A program made the position numbers and the translations under genes. Positions 27,773 to 36,892 of a stretch of DNA of 64,000 bases are shown here, in pieces. The notes under the pieces are model-generated. The model was given only the letters and a program-made list of their open reading frames with translations, searched no databases and was not told the DNA's origin. The stretch is taken from assembly GCF_004342885.1 (NCBI RefSeq), contig NZ_SMAB01000008.1, forward strand, positions 1 through 64,000, in the 5' to 3' direction. How positions within the stretch are numbered: the first letter of the stretch is position 1; every line of letters starts with the position of its first letter. Source of the stretch: Tepidibacillus fermentans. Lineage in GTDB: Bacteria; Bacillota; Bacilli; Tepidibacillales; Tepidibacillaceae.

Positions 27773-27804
27773 ACCTTCGCTAGACTATTGTTTTTTTACA
27801 AAGT

Positions 27805-28488
27805 TTAAAATTTTAGATAAGGAGCTTGTCGGCATACGCTTGGCATGCTCCTTTTTAATGCTCCCACTGTTGAAATTCCCTTTTCTTCCAATTGTTGTAA
27901 TAAACACTGAAAAAGTTTAGCAGTCATCTTTGCATCGCCAAGTGCGGTATGACGATCGACAATTGGAATCTGATAAAATTCTAACAATCGGTCTAAGTGA
28001 TGAGAATCTAACCTTGGAAGGAGATGAAAAGCGATATTCATGGTATCAATAATGGGATGTCGTATTTTCAACCCTGTGTGTTTTTTAAGAGCTATATTTA
28101 AAAAGTGAAGGTCAAAATCGGCACCATGCGCAACTAAGTAGGATTGATAAGCAAATTGCAGAAATTGATATATTGCATCTAAAATCAAAGGTTGATCTTT
28201 TAATTGTTGGTTCGTGATTCCTGTTAGAGTTTCAATTTCCTTGGGAACTTCTCTTAAAGGGTTTACATAAGTATGAAATGTTTCTGTGATTTGCCCTCTG
28301 ACAAGCTTGACTGCCCCTATTGCAATAATCTGATCCCCTGCATAAGGATGAAAACCTGTTGTCTCCGTATCAAAGACGACATATTCGATTTCTTTTAAGC
28401 GATGATCAGGGTCGACCATTTCTTTTTTAGGAATGAGTAATGGTTGAATCTCATGAAAAAGTTGATGATTTTTCTTTAACAATGCCAT
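27805..28488 (-). CDS. DnaQ-like 3'-5' exonuclease
   Basis: This 227-residue protein has the three DEDDh exonuclease motifs: FDTETTGFHPY (Exo I), HGADFDLHFLN (Exo II) and HTALGDAKMT (Exo III with His and Asp). It resembles the exonuclease part of PolC or the epsilon subunit, but stands alone. It is the second gene of a two-gene unit: its start lies three bases beyond the stop of the DUF294 gene. This DUF294-exonuclease pair recurs in other bacteria. The natural substrate is not known to me. Confidence 0.88.
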   Translation of the reverse strand: MALLKKNHQLFHEIQPLLIPKKEMVDPDHRLKEIEYVVFDTETTGFHPYAGDQIIAIGAVKLVRGQITETFHTYVNPLREVPKEIETLTGITNQQLKDQPLILDAIYQFLQFAYQSYLVAHGADFDLHFLNIALKKHTGLKIRHPIIDTMNIAFHLLPRLDSHHLDRLLEFYQIPIVDRHTALGDAKMTAKLFQCLLQQLEEKGISTVGALKRSMPSVCRQAPYLKF

Positions 28489-28491
28489 ACA

Positions 28492-30402
28492 TTAAAACCC
28501 CCTCAAATGTGAACCAGGCATTGCCAGATGACGAATGGACCATTGTTGAAACCAACGGGCTGTCATTAATGCTTTTTTTAGTTGAATCCGTTCTTTTTTT
28601 GATAAATGGTGAGGATCGATAAAGGAATCAACATATTTTATTCGCAAAATGATGAAATCATCAAAGGCTTGAGTAATTTCATCTGCTTCATCGAAAGTGA
28701 GTATTCCTTTTTCTTTTAATGCCTCAATTCTTTCCCAAGAACTCGTTTCCATAATTCCATATTTAAAAGCTAACATTCGTAAGCCATTGATTATATGCAG
28801 GATCCCACCATGTTTCATATCGATTTTCCCTTGATGTTCTCCTTTTCTGGTTATAAATCGACCAAAACGATTGATTGGGACTTCAATTCTCGATTCATCT
28901 TCAGCAAGTAAGTGAAGGAAAATAGGTGGCTGTGATTGATCGAGGAAAACATTTCGAATTTGTTCAGCTAGATAATAATCTCCATAAATCGGACGAAAAT
29001 CAAAGAAAATAGTAAATTGGCGAATCATATCTGGACTGCGTTTTTGATACCATAAATGAATCGAGTTGATCCATTGACTAAGGCTCTTTCTCCATTTAGG
29101 ATTGGTTGCCATGACTCCACCTGTACATTTGGGGAAACCATATTGGTCTAAGTAGGTGACAATCTTTTCAGCTAATTTTGTAAAATATTGATCAACCTTT
29201 TCTTCCTCTTTTTCTGGGACATCGGCATAAACAATGGCATTATCTTGATCCGTTTGTAAGGTTTGTTCTTTACGCCCTTCACTTCCTAGACTTAACCAAC
29301 AAAAAGATACTGGTGGAGTACCATACCCATCCCTTATCATCTCTTTTTCAGCAAACGAAATGATTTTCTTCGTCACCCGTTCATTCATCTCTGTAATAAT
29401 GGCGGCTAATTCTTTAGGAGTAGCATGTTGTTGGATCATTTCTTGTAGCATTTGATTGACTTGTGATTTCATTGGCAAAAGTTCTTCTAACGAAGTCGTC
29501 GATTCAATTTCTTTGATCAAGCGAAAACTATGATTCGAAAAGGAATGAATTAAATTTTTGGTGGAAACAATCCCTATTACAGTTTCTTGATCAACAACAG
29601 GTAAGTGTTTAATGTTATGTTTTAACATGAGATGTAAAGCATCATAATAAAAAGCATCAGGGGAAATAGTGATAAGTGGGGATGTCATCACTTCTTCTGC
29701 CTGAACAAAAGTCTTACATTCCCTGCCTTGGTGATATTGATATAGAGTAGTAAAAGCTTTAATCAAATCTTTTTCCGTGATAATACCAATTGGAGATTGA
29801 TGTTCATTAAGAACGATGATTGACCCAACTCTTTGGTCAAGAATGGTTTGCGCTATTTCTAAAAGATAATCATCTTTCTGACAAGTAAGGATAGGTTGAC
29901 TCATGAATTCAATCACTTTTTTCCGATAAGGGGATCCTTGTATGCTACTAAAAGCTATGGATGTTTCTTTTTCTAACTGTTTATATAATTCACGAAGGCG
30001 AAGGGTAATTAACCGAGCCACTTCTTCCATAAAAAATGGATATTTTGACATTAATGATTCAAAAATTGTCAAAGGAACTAACAGAAATTCTACTTCATGA
30101 GCAGCTCGGATCGTATAAGAGAACCCTTCTCCTGACATCGCATGAATCAGTCCAAAAACTTCACCTTTACCATAGGTTTTAATTGTGATCTCTTCTTGGT
30201 CTTCATTGATGATAATATTTTTGGCTAATCCATTTAAAACAACAAAAAGATGATCTATTTGTTTATCGTTTTGATTTACTACAATTTGATGATCAGTGAA
30301 CCGAGCTTGTTTAGATACAGAAATTATTTTCTGAATATCCTCATCAGGTAAATGGGAAAATAGAGGTATGCCTTTTAAAAATGGAAGTAACGAATTTTCC
30401 AC
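28492..30402 (-). CDS. cNMP-binding / CBS / DUF294 nucleotidyltransferase-like protein
   Basis: This 636-residue protein has a cyclic-nucleotide-binding fold (about 10-125) and a pair of CBS domains (about 160-295, with VGSIIVLNEHQSPIGIITEK and HLPVVDQETVIGIVSTKNLI). A DUF294 nucleotidyltransferase-like domain follows (GSEGRKEQTLQTDQDNAIVY) with the GS-x(8)-DxD pattern, and then the helical DUF294_C domain. Related proteins look like uridylyltransferases such as GlnD, without a proven target. I chose GTG 30402, which has TAGGGGGG five bases upstream, over ATG 30438, which has none. It is co-transcribed with the exonuclease downstream. Confidence 0.88.
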   Translation of the reverse strand: MENSLLPFLKGIPLFSHLPDEDIQKIISVSKQARFTDHQIVVNQNDKQIDHLFVVLNGLAKNIIINEDQEEITIKTYGKGEVFGLIHAMSGEGFSYTIRAAHEVEFLLVPLTIFESLMSKYPFFMEEVARLITLRLRELYKQLEKETSIAFSSIQGSPYRKKVIEFMSQPILTCQKDDYLLEIAQTILDQRVGSIIVLNEHQSPIGIITEKDLIKAFTTLYQYHQGRECKTFVQAEEVMTSPLITISPDAFYYDALHLMLKHNIKHLPVVDQETVIGIVSTKNLIHSFSNHSFRLIKEIESTTSLEELLPMKSQVNQMLQEMIQQHATPKELAAIITEMNERVTKKIISFAEKEMIRDGYGTPPVSFCWLSLGSEGRKEQTLQTDQDNAIVYADVPEKEEEKVDQYFTKLAEKIVTYLDQYGFPKCTGGVMATNPKWRKSLSQWINSIHLWYQKRSPDMIRQFTIFFDFRPIYGDYYLAEQIRNVFLDQSQPPIFLHLLAEDESRIEVPINRFGRFITRKGEHQGKIDMKHGGILHIINGLRMLAFKYGIMETSSWERIEALKEKGILTFDEADEITQAFDDFIILRIKYVDSFIDPHHLSKKERIQLKKALMTARWFQQWSIRHLAMPGSHLRGF

Positions 30403-30446
30403 AAATAACCCCCCTAATTTATAATTTATATCGCACATGATTTATG

Positions 30447-32066
30447 TTATAGTACAAATCGGTTTACGATTTTTTCTAAAGATAATGCTTGATTTTTCAA
30501 ATTCTCCGCATCCTTTGCTAGTTGGATGACATCATGACTATGTTGTTCCATCGTTAGACTTACTTCTTTAGCGGCATTCGTAAACGAGTGAGAAATCTGC
30601 ATGATTTCATGAATTGAGCGTTCTATATTTCGATTATGTTCAATTAATTGATAGGATTGAGACTTGTTTTGTAATACATTATCTTTTGTATTGATGACAA
30701 CATCGTTAAGAAGAGTGATGGCATTTCCAGCTTTTTTCACCATGTTCATTCCTATTTCCATCTCTTCTACCCCGCGCTCAACGGATTCTAGTGACATCTT
30801 ACTCTCATGGTTTACTTGTTCTAAGAGATCAAGAACCTCTTTTGCAAAGCTTGTTGTTTCTTCTGCTAAATCCCGTACTTCTTCCGCGACTACGGCAAAT
30901 CCACGGCCTTCTTCTCCTGCATGAGCAGCTTCAATCGATGCGTTTAGTGCCAAAAGATTGGTTTGTTTCGCTATTTTGGTGATCGCAGAGACTTTTTGTG
31001 ATATTTCTGTTATTCGCTGGTTCATTCTATGACTCGCAAGAGATGAATCATAAATGAGTTTCTTTATTTTTTCCATTTGGTTTGAAGTTTGTTGTACAGC
31101 TTCTGTACCATTCATTGCAGTAATTGAAGCGTTTTGCGAGAGTTCAACACTCGTTTGAATGGAAGATTGAATAGACTTGGTGATCTGAAGTACATCTTGA
31201 ATATTTTGTTCCATATTAGCGAGAGATTGTAATTGAGTCTCAGTTCCAGCACTAAATTCTTCCATTGTAGCTGTTAGTTCTTGAAATGATCCAGATAATT
31301 GCTCCGTATATTTTGCTTGTTTCATGATAAATGATTTCGTGTGATATGCAGCATTTTTTAACTCAGTTAAGATTGAATGGATACCGATTGCGATTTTATT
31401 TAATTCATATCCGATTTGATGAAATTGATCTCGCCAAAACGTTTTCTTTACTCTTTTTGTTAGATTTCCTGTAGAAATGAATCTGGTGATCTTAAGCCAT
31501 TCTTCTACAGATTTAACCATTGATATTTGAAACCACGTAGAAAAAATGAGAGAACTAATCATTCCCAGAAGAAGGGAAAGAAAGATCTTGTCAAAGCCAA
31601 AGAGGAACAAACTAACGAAAGTCACCAACAAGGGTAACAATCCTAACGCATAAAGGAATGTATGTAAATATGATTTGTTGACAATTCGCCCTAATCTTAA
31701 GTTATAAGAATGCTTTTGATCTTGATAAATAGGGCAGGAGGCATCGATCATGATTTCCCCTGTATTTCGTTGATAGATTTGTAATAATGGTTCTTTCGTT
31801 TTGGCTGATTTTAGCCCAACTTCATCATTAAAAAGCATACCCTCTCGCAGTCGGTTGGTATGAATTTTTCCCCAACCATTCTCATCAACGATAACAAAAT
31901 ATTCATCTTTTTCTAGAGACTGATCCAAAAGATTCCGAATTACTTTTTCATTTGTGATAAGTGCTGGATCTTTTTCAAGAAGAGGAGAAAGCTTTTCCCC
32001 GATCTGAACAACTTTTTTTAGTGCTTGTTTAGCTTGTTTGCTTTGAAGAATTTTTTTTTGATTCAT
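30447..32066 (-). CDS. Methyl-accepting chemotaxis protein with a membrane hairpin
   Basis: This 539-residue protein has an N-terminal domain (about 1-125) with [16 protein letters not shown], which looks like a small-ligand sensor of the PAS/Cache type. Two close hydrophobic segments follow at about 136-185, then a HAMP-like stretch and the MCP signalling domain with [20 protein letters not shown]. Because the helices come after the sensor and lie close together, the sensor is probably cytoplasmic. ATG 32066 follows GGAGAGGTGG. It is separated from the DUF294 gene by 44 bases on the same strand. Confidence 0.9.
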   Translation of the reverse strand: MNQKKILQSKQAKQALKKVVQIGEKLSPLLEKDPALITNEKVIRNLLDQSLEKDEYFVIVDENGWGKIHTNRLREGMLFNDEVGLKSAKTKEPLLQIYQRNTGEIMIDASCPIYQDQKHSYNLRLGRIVNKSYLHTFLYALGLLPLLVTFVSLFLFGFDKIFLSLLLGMISSLIFSTWFQISMVKSVEEWLKITRFISTGNLTKRVKKTFWRDQFHQIGYELNKIAIGIHSILTELKNAAYHTKSFIMKQAKYTEQLSGSFQELTATMEEFSAGTETQLQSLANMEQNIQDVLQITKSIQSSIQTSVELSQNASITAMNGTEAVQQTSNQMEKIKKLIYDSSLASHRMNQRITEISQKVSAITKIAKQTNLLALNASIEAAHAGEEGRGFAVVAEEVRDLAEETTSFAKEVLDLLEQVNHESKMSLESVERGVEEMEIGMNMVKKAGNAITLLNDVVINTKDNVLQNKSQSYQLIEHNRNIERSIHEIMQISHSFTNAAKEVSLTMEQHSHDVIQLAKDAENLKNQALSLEKIVNRFVL

Positions 32067-32174
32067 TACCACCTCTCCTTTTTTTGTTTTATTATATGAT
32101 TAAATTCTGGATAAAAGTAAAATTTCCTTCATTATATTTTTAATATTCTGAATTTTATTTGATATAAAAAAAAA

Positions 32175-32202
32175 AAGAGATGACAAAAAGGTCATCTCTT
32201 TT
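32175..32202. terminator. Strong bidirectional terminator
   Basis: AAGAGATGAC and GTCATCTCTT form a perfect stem with a short loop. Long A and T runs lie on both sides, with the A run on the left serving the minus-strand coat-protein genes. Confidence 0.85.
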
Positions 32203-32235
32203 AGCAAACATTTATTAGCTTTGTGAGTCGTTTGT

Positions 32236-32484
32236 TTACGCTTGGCTTAATTCATTTTTCATTTGTTGAATATCTTGTGGGGTAGCAGGTTGTGCCGGTT
32301 TATAATACCCTTTTTGTGTAGCAATATTAGCTAAATCAAACTGAAATTGTTCGTCAGAATTACGAATTTGTTGCAGGGTTTGTCTCAATTGAGGATTTGA
32401 AGTTTCAGCAATCACACGTGCATAATTTTCTAGGCTTCCCTTTAGTTGATTTAAAACGTCATTAACAATTTGTTTTTCTTGCAT
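32236..32484 (-). CDS. Small spore-coat CotF-like protein
   Basis: This 82-residue helical protein reads EKQIVNDVLNQLKGSLENYA, a pattern of the Coat_F (CotF) family. The second half SNPQLRQTLQQIRNSDEQFQ and the ending YYKPAQPATPQDIQQMKNEL are also typical. Such proteins are made late in sporulation. It lies 10 bases after a second short helical gene of the same type, so the two form a small operon ending at the terminator at 32.2 kb. Confidence 0.75.
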   Translation of the reverse strand: MQEKQIVNDVLNQLKGSLENYARVIAETSNPQLRQTLQQIRNSDEQFQFDLANIATQKGYYKPAQPATPQDIQQMKNELSQA

Positions 32485-32494
32485 ATAGATCCCC

Positions 32495-32689
32495 CTATTG
32501 TAAGAATGACATTAATTTTTGTTTGGTGTTTTGTGCAGATTGAGCAGATTGTTGTAACATTTGTTTGATCTGTGGATCAGTGACTTGGTTGGCATATTCT
32601 TGTAATTTTTGATAACCTAAACTGTGAGCATTGATTAATTCTCTTAAGCTTTGTAATTCCATTTGTGTTAATTGTTGATGCATACTCAT
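32495..32689 (-). CDS. Small helical spore-coat-related protein
   Basis: This 64-residue protein (LTQMELQSLRELINAHSLGY ... QSAQSAQNTKQKLMSFLQ) consists of amphipathic helices rich in Gln and resembles the N-terminal part of CotF-like proteins. The ATG at 32689 or 32683 fits the AAAGGAGA site; the second has better spacing. A longer reading to 32803 would overlap the promoter of the divergent gene. It is the first gene of the coat operon. Its role is inferred from its neighbour and composition. Confidence 0.65.
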   Translation of the reverse strand: MSMHQQLTQMELQSLRELINAHSLGYQKLQEYANQVTDPQIKQMLQQSAQSAQNTKQKLMSFLQ

Positions 32690-32777
32690 AATCTCCTTTC
32701 TGACTGAGAATACAAATGTAATTTGCGAAAAAATGTTGTATTTTATACCTACTATAGGATATTTTTGGAGGGAAAAA

Positions 32778-33302
32778 ATGTTTGACCCGACAATTTTTGA
32801 CAATATTAAAGTGATTTTAGAAGGAAGGATTTATGATCTAGATCTAGAGGGGAAGATTATTATTGTACAAAGAAACGACTGGGTTGATTTAGCGAGGATG
32901 TCTAGGAAATACCGTATTCAATTTCGTTTATTGGCAGGGAATCAAGAAGAAACAGCTGAAGTTACTCTAAGTGCAGGTACAGAAGATTTGACAATGGAAA
33001 TTCTAGAAATAGAAAATGAAAATAAGCCGGGATGTGAAATTTCTATTCGTTTTTACACAGTCATCGAAAATCCAGATCAACAATGTAAGCATATTGAAGA
33101 AAAGATTAATCAGATCTGGAATTATCGGCCAATACTCACCCAAACCATTCATTATATATATCCCAATACAGGGAAGATGAATAATGAGATTCTACTTCAG
33201 TTTGGAAGAAAAATTGATGAGGATAATATAGAAGACATACCAGAATTGATTGAATATACCTTAAAAACATTGGAGGCTTTATCTTTATTGAACAAAAAAT
33301 AA
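32778..33302 (+). CDS. Conserved hypothetical protein
   Basis: This 174-residue soluble acidic protein has a mixed alpha/beta prediction by eye: FDNIKVILEGRIYDLDLEG, then IIIVQRNDWVDLARMSRKYR, and LSAGTEDLTMEILEIENENK. I do not recognise its family. ATG 32778 follows TTTGGAGGG and is preferred over 32733. It lies 16 bases before the DUF1284 gene on the same strand, so they are probably co-transcribed. Confidence 0.7.
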   Translation: MFDPTIFDNIKVILEGRIYDLDLEGKIIIVQRNDWVDLARMSRKYRIQFRLLAGNQEETAEVTLSAGTEDLTMEILEIENENKPGCEISIRFYTVIENPDQQCKHIEEKINQIWNYRPILTQTIHYIYPNTGKMNNEILLQFGRKIDEDNIEDIPELIEYTLKTLEALSLLNKK

Positions 33303-33318
33303 AAAAGAAGGGGAGAAA

Positions 33319-33756
33319 ATGATTAGAATTAGAGGACACCATCTACTCTGTATTCATGGTTTTCAAGGAATGGGCTATAGTGAATCATTTGTAAAGGAAA
33401 TGGAAAAAATTACAACAATCTTGCGTGATGATTTAACTAATCCAGAATTATTGATTCAAGTTGTCAATCAATTAGATGATGTCTGTCAAGGTTGTCCACA
33501 CAATGGAAAAGATAAGTGTAATGCAGATGAGAATTCAAATCAACATGTGATGGAAATGGATCAAAGAGTCATAAAAAAGTTAGGGATCGAAGCGAATAGT
33601 GTCTATACCAAAAAAGAATTATTACTAAGAACACAAGAAAGGGTAGAAGCAAGCGATTTAGATGTGATTTGTGAAGGATGTTCTTGGCTAACGTATGGGG
33701 TTTGTAAAGAAGGAATCGAGCGTTTAAAAAGGAGAGAACTTATTTTTAAACTGTAG
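33319..33756 (+). CDS. DUF1284 protein with two Cys clusters
   Basis: This 145-residue protein begins IRIRGHHLLCIHGFQGMGYS, the signature of DUF1284. It carries two Cys groups, CQGCPHNGKDKC (about 56-67) and CEGCSWLTYGVC (about 118-129), which could bind zinc or an iron-sulphur cluster. Function is unknown. The ribosome site AAGGGGAGAAA is strong. Confidence 0.85.
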   Translation: MIRIRGHHLLCIHGFQGMGYSESFVKEMEKITTILRDDLTNPELLIQVVNQLDDVCQGCPHNGKDKCNADENSNQHVMEMDQRVIKKLGIEANSVYTKKELLLRTQERVEASDLDVICEGCSWLTYGVCKEGIERLKRRELIFKL

Positions 33757-33835
33757 CAAATTTTTTAACCATAGGATTATTTTTCAATTTGTTATAAAAT
33801 AAAATCGATGATAACATCAAGGAGGATAGATTCCC

Positions 33836-34054
33836 ATGTCAACACCAATATATGACAAGAAAAAACAACTTCAATATATCAAAGATAAATTACAATTAAT
33901 TACTTATATGGTGAACCAAATCGATTCCGATTCCATTGAATTGGAAGATTTTCAATATCTGGCTGAAGAATTAAAAGATTTACTTGTAAAAACCAATATG
34001 TTTCATTTTCGAAATGAAACGGTTCAAAAAGAAAAAGGAGTACCTGTAAAATAG
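33836..34054 (+). CDS. SE1561-family small protein
   Basis: This 72-residue protein reads PIYDKKKQLQYIKDKLQLIT, then DSIELEDFQYLAEELKDL, like the small Bacillales family called SE1561, of unknown function. An AAGGAGGA site precedes ATG 33836. Its last codons overlap the left arm of a terminator hairpin. Confidence 0.65.
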   Translation: MSTPIYDKKKQLQYIKDKLQLITYMVNQIDSDSIELEDFQYLAEELKDLLVKTNMFHFRNETVQKEKGVPVK

Positions 34055-34067
34055 GCAACTCCTTTTT
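34034..34067 (+). terminator. Rho-independent terminator overlapping the SE1561-family stop
   Basis: AAAAAGGAGT and ACTCCTTTTT pair across a loop containing the stop codon, followed by TTAAT. Confidence 0.65.
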
Positions 34068-34107
34068 AATATAGAGTAGTTTTCATCTGGCACATTTGGG
34101 AATTAGA

Positions 34108-34605
34108 TTATGCCTGTTTCTTCCTTACATTTCCCCACCATGTTCGAATATAAGGAATGACCCAACGGTCCAAGCCAATACGACCTGCATTGTAACCAGC
34201 AACAATTACAAAGATACTGAGTAATACCATTTGTGGATTATGGCTAACCGTACCACTGAAGAGGAAAGAGAAATTCATCATCATTCCAAAGAACATAGCT
34301 GCCGTTGTCAAACAACCAAGAATGAGTCCTAAACCTACTAAGAATTCACCCCAAGGAATCACAAAGTTAAAGAAACCGACATTTGGTAAAGCAAAATTCT
34401 CAACGAAGCTACCCCACCATTGAGAAACGGATGGATGATCTCCGCCCATTTTCTGTAATGCACCTTTTAAGAATCCTGATGCATCAAATGGACCATCACC
34501 TGTTAGTTTTTCCCAACCAGCTGAAATCCATTGCCATCCAAGGTACAATCGAAGAACCAATAGGATAAATGAAGCATAAAGATTTTCACGAAGCCAACGT
34601 ACCAT
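34108..34605 (-). CDS. DoxX-family membrane protein
   Basis: This 165-residue protein has four hydrophobic segments. The YLGWQWISAGWEKLTG stretch and the sequence FFNFVIPWGEFLVGLGLILG fit the DoxX/DoxD family (thiosulfate:quinone oxidoreductase small subunit relatives). The exact reaction in Bacillota is unsettled. ATG 34605 follows AGGAGGAGA; the longer frame to 34662 has no site. It converges with the SE1561-family gene and stands alone. Confidence 0.85.
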   Translation of the reverse strand: MVRWLRENLYASFILLVLRLYLGWQWISAGWEKLTGDGPFDASGFLKGALQKMGGDHPSVSQWWGSFVENFALPNVGFFNFVIPWGEFLVGLGLILGCLTTAAMFFGMMMNFSFLFSGTVSHNPQMVLLSIFVIVAGYNAGRIGLDRWVIPYIRTWWGNVRKKQA

Positions 34606-34719
34606 AAAATCTCCTCCTATTTTATTTGATTTTACAAGGGATAATTTTTTATTTCCTTGCACTATATATATAAGAAAGGCTTTTCAAACCTAGCACCATC
34701 TTCGCTTTTAAGCCATAAA

Positions 34720-34741
34720 TTGTTCACAAACTTTTGAACAA
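34720..34741. promoter_or_regulatory. Inverted repeat upstream of ldh (possible Rex-type or other operator)
   Basis: TTGTTC and GAACAA form an inverted repeat with ten bases between, about 85 bases before the ldh start. TTCACAA inside it is half of the known Rex consensus, but spacing does not match a full Rex site. Confidence 0.35.
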
Positions 34742-34826
34742 ATCGTTACAATTTTAAATTACTATAAAAAAATTGTTTTGGATGTAAAGTAATAATTGTA
34801 GCGAAAAAAAGGAGGAATCTTTCATC

Positions 34827-35792
34827 ATGAAAAATCACACAAAAATTGTTGTTATTGGAAGCGGTGCAGTGGGTTCAACTTTTGCCTATACTGTTCTTTT
34901 AAAAGGATTAGCCAATGAATTAGTAATTATTGACAAAAACAGAGATAAGGCTGAAGGGGATGCTCTGGATTTAAACCATGGTTTACTTTTGGCCCAACCG
35001 ATGAAAATCTATGCTGGAGATTATTCAGATTGTAAAGATGCAGATATTATCGTGATTACGGCAGGGGCAGCACAAAAACCAGGAGAGACTCGCCTTGATT
35101 TATTACAAAGAAACGTCTCCATCTATCATCAAATCCTTTCAGAAGTCACGAAGTTTAATCAAGATGCGATATTTTTAATTGCTACGAATCCCGTAGATAT
35201 TCTCACATATATCAGCATAAAGCTAACCAATATACCCAAAGAACGAATCATTGGTTCTGGCACACTACTAGATAGTGCACGTTTTCGTTATTTGATATCG
35301 GAAAAAATAAAGATTGACCCGAGAAGTATTCATGGTATGATTATTGGAGAACATGGGGATACCGAACTTGCTGCATGGAGTTTATTAAATATTGCAGGGA
35401 TCAACCAAGTAAAAGCTGATACAACTTCTCGATGTTATTTGTCACCAGAAGATAAGGAAGAGATCTATCAACAAACAAAGAATGCTGCTTATCAGATCAT
35501 TGAAAAGAAAGGTTCAACCTATTATGCGATTGCCTTATCGTTGGCAAGAATATGTGAAGCCATTTTACATGATCAAAAGTCTATTTTGCCTGTTTCTACT
35601 TATTTAGAAAACTATAAAGGAATTCGTGATGTTTGTTTAGGAATTCCTAGTATCGTTGGAAAGAATGGAGTTGAAGAAATACTTGATCTACCTTTAACAT
35701 CGGAAGAGGAGGAAAAACTTTTACATTCAGCTCAACAATTAGGGAACTTTATTCGGCAAATTCAATTACCAAATTTTTCGCCCGCTTCTTAA
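34827..35792 (+). CDS. ldh: L-lactate dehydrogenase
   Basis: This 321-residue enzyme reduces pyruvate to L-lactate with NADH. It shows the NAD loop GSGAVGS (12-18), the active-site GETRLDLLQRNV, NPVDILTY, GSGTLLDSARFR, and the catalytic His in IGEHGDTE. The Arg after the GE(T) loop and the TNPVD pattern point to lactate rather than malate dehydrogenase. The AAAGGAGGA site and ATG are clear. Fermentation through this enzyme contrasts with the 2-hydroxyacid oxidation operon at 51-59 kb. They could handle production and reuse of lactate respectively, which is inference. Confidence 0.93.
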   Translation: MKNHTKIVVIGSGAVGSTFAYTVLLKGLANELVIIDKNRDKAEGDALDLNHGLLLAQPMKIYAGDYSDCKDADIIVITAGAAQKPGETRLDLLQRNVSIYHQILSEVTKFNQDAIFLIATNPVDILTYISIKLTNIPKERIIGSGTLLDSARFRYLISEKIKIDPRSIHGMIIGEHGDTELAAWSLLNIAGINQVKADTTSRCYLSPEDKEEIYQQTKNAAYQIIEKKGSTYYAIALSLARICEAILHDQKSILPVSTYLENYKGIRDVCLGIPSIVGKNGVEEILDLPLTSEEEEKLLHSAQQLGNFIRQIQLPNFSPAS

Positions 35793-35838
35793 TCAATTAT
35801 AGATAGGGGAAAAGATAAGATAGGGAAGGAAAAAATCG

Positions 35839-36687
35839 ATGTCAATCAAACTTTTTACCGATAGTAGTTGTGATTTACCTGAAGATATCATGAAACATTA
35901 CAATATTCATGTGATTCCATTACACATCTCCTTCCGAAGTGAGCATTTTCTTGATCGCGTCAATTTGGGGGTAAACGAATTTTATCAAAAAATGAAAATT
36001 GAAGAAGAGCTACCGAAAACGGCAGCACCATCTCCTCATGATTTTCTTCATCACTTTGAAAATGTCATGGGATCGGAGGATCAAGGGATTGTGATTACCT
36101 TATCTTCACAGCTAAGTAGTACATATCAGAGTGCGAAAATGGCTGTTGAGATGTATAAAGAAGAACATCCTCATGTAAAAATGGTTGCTCTTGATGCAAA
36201 AAATGCTTCGATTGGCTTAGGAGTGATTCTTATTCAAGTAGCCCAACTCATTAAGGAAGGGCATACATTTGAGGAGGTTGTTGCGAAAACCAAACATATT
36301 ATTGATCATTCACATATTCTGATTTTCTTAGATACCTTAGAAAATGTAATCAAAGGTGGTAGATTGGACCGGGTAAGAGGCAAAATTGCATCAGTTCTAT
36401 CGATCAAATTACTAATGAAAAATAGCTTTGAAGGCTCCTTAGAAGTCGTAGATAAAGTAAGGGGCACAAAGAATGCGATCAAACGACTCATTGATTTAAT
36501 TGAGGAATATGGAGAGAATTTGGAGCAAAAGATTTTAGGGATTGCCCATTCACAATGCGAGGAAAAAGCGTTAATGATCAAAGAGATAATTGAAAAAAGG
36601 TATCGATTCGCTCGAATTATCTTAACGGAAATTGGTCCAACGATTGGCACTTATGCCGGTGAAGGCGGGTTACTAATTTCATTTTAG
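35839..36687 (+). CDS. DegV-family fatty-acid-binding protein
   Basis: This 282-residue protein follows the DegV family from end to end: IKLFTDSSCDLPEDIMKHYN at the start, then VITLSSQLSSTYQSAKMA, LDTLENVIKGGRLDR and IGPTIGTYAGEGG. DegV proteins hold a fatty acid in a buried cleft, and some serve as FakB partners of fatty-acid kinase. It follows ldh by 46 bases on the same strand. A palindromic repeat terminator follows it. Confidence 0.93.
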   Translation: MSIKLFTDSSCDLPEDIMKHYNIHVIPLHISFRSEHFLDRVNLGVNEFYQKMKIEEELPKTAAPSPHDFLHHFENVMGSEDQGIVITLSSQLSSTYQSAKMAVEMYKEEHPHVKMVALDAKNASIGLGVILIQVAQLIKEGHTFEEVVAKTKHIIDHSHILIFLDTLENVIKGGRLDRVRGKIASVLSIKLLMKNSFEGSLEVVDKVRGTKNAIKRLIDLIEEYGENLEQKILGIAHSQCEEKALMIKEIIEKRYRFARIILTEIGPTIGTYAGEGGLLISF

Positions 36688-36703
36688 TTGAAGGCAAAAT
36701 TAT

Positions 36704-36748
36704 AGGCTTGTATATTTTCCAACAATGGAATCTATACAAGCCTTTTTA
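36704..36748 (+). repeat. Palindromic repeat, short copy A (acts as terminator)
   Basis: AGGCTTGTATA (36704-36714) and TATACAAGCCT (36733-36743) are perfect arms. The inside can pair TTCC with GGAA, and TTTTTAAT follows. It shares its arm sequence with copies B-F further right. Confidence 0.75.
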
Positions 36749-36892
36749 ATCGTACGATTAAAGTGTAAAGTAAGCTTGTATCAAGAAAATATGAAGAAAG
36801 GTAAATATACTTATTTGCAGAATGTTCATACTCAGATAGAAAAATGTAAACAATAATAGAAATATATTATAAAAAGAGTGAGTGGGAGAATG

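Noticed and set aside
30664-30982. Plus-strand open frames inside the chemoreceptor gene
   Set aside because: Ser/Arg- and Leu-rich translations mirror the MCP signalling codons on the other strand; no start signal or family match.
34720-34741. Rex binding site controlling ldh
   Set aside because: Only one half matches the Rex consensus; the dyad TTGTTC/GAACAA has the wrong arms and spacing, so the Rex call is not made.
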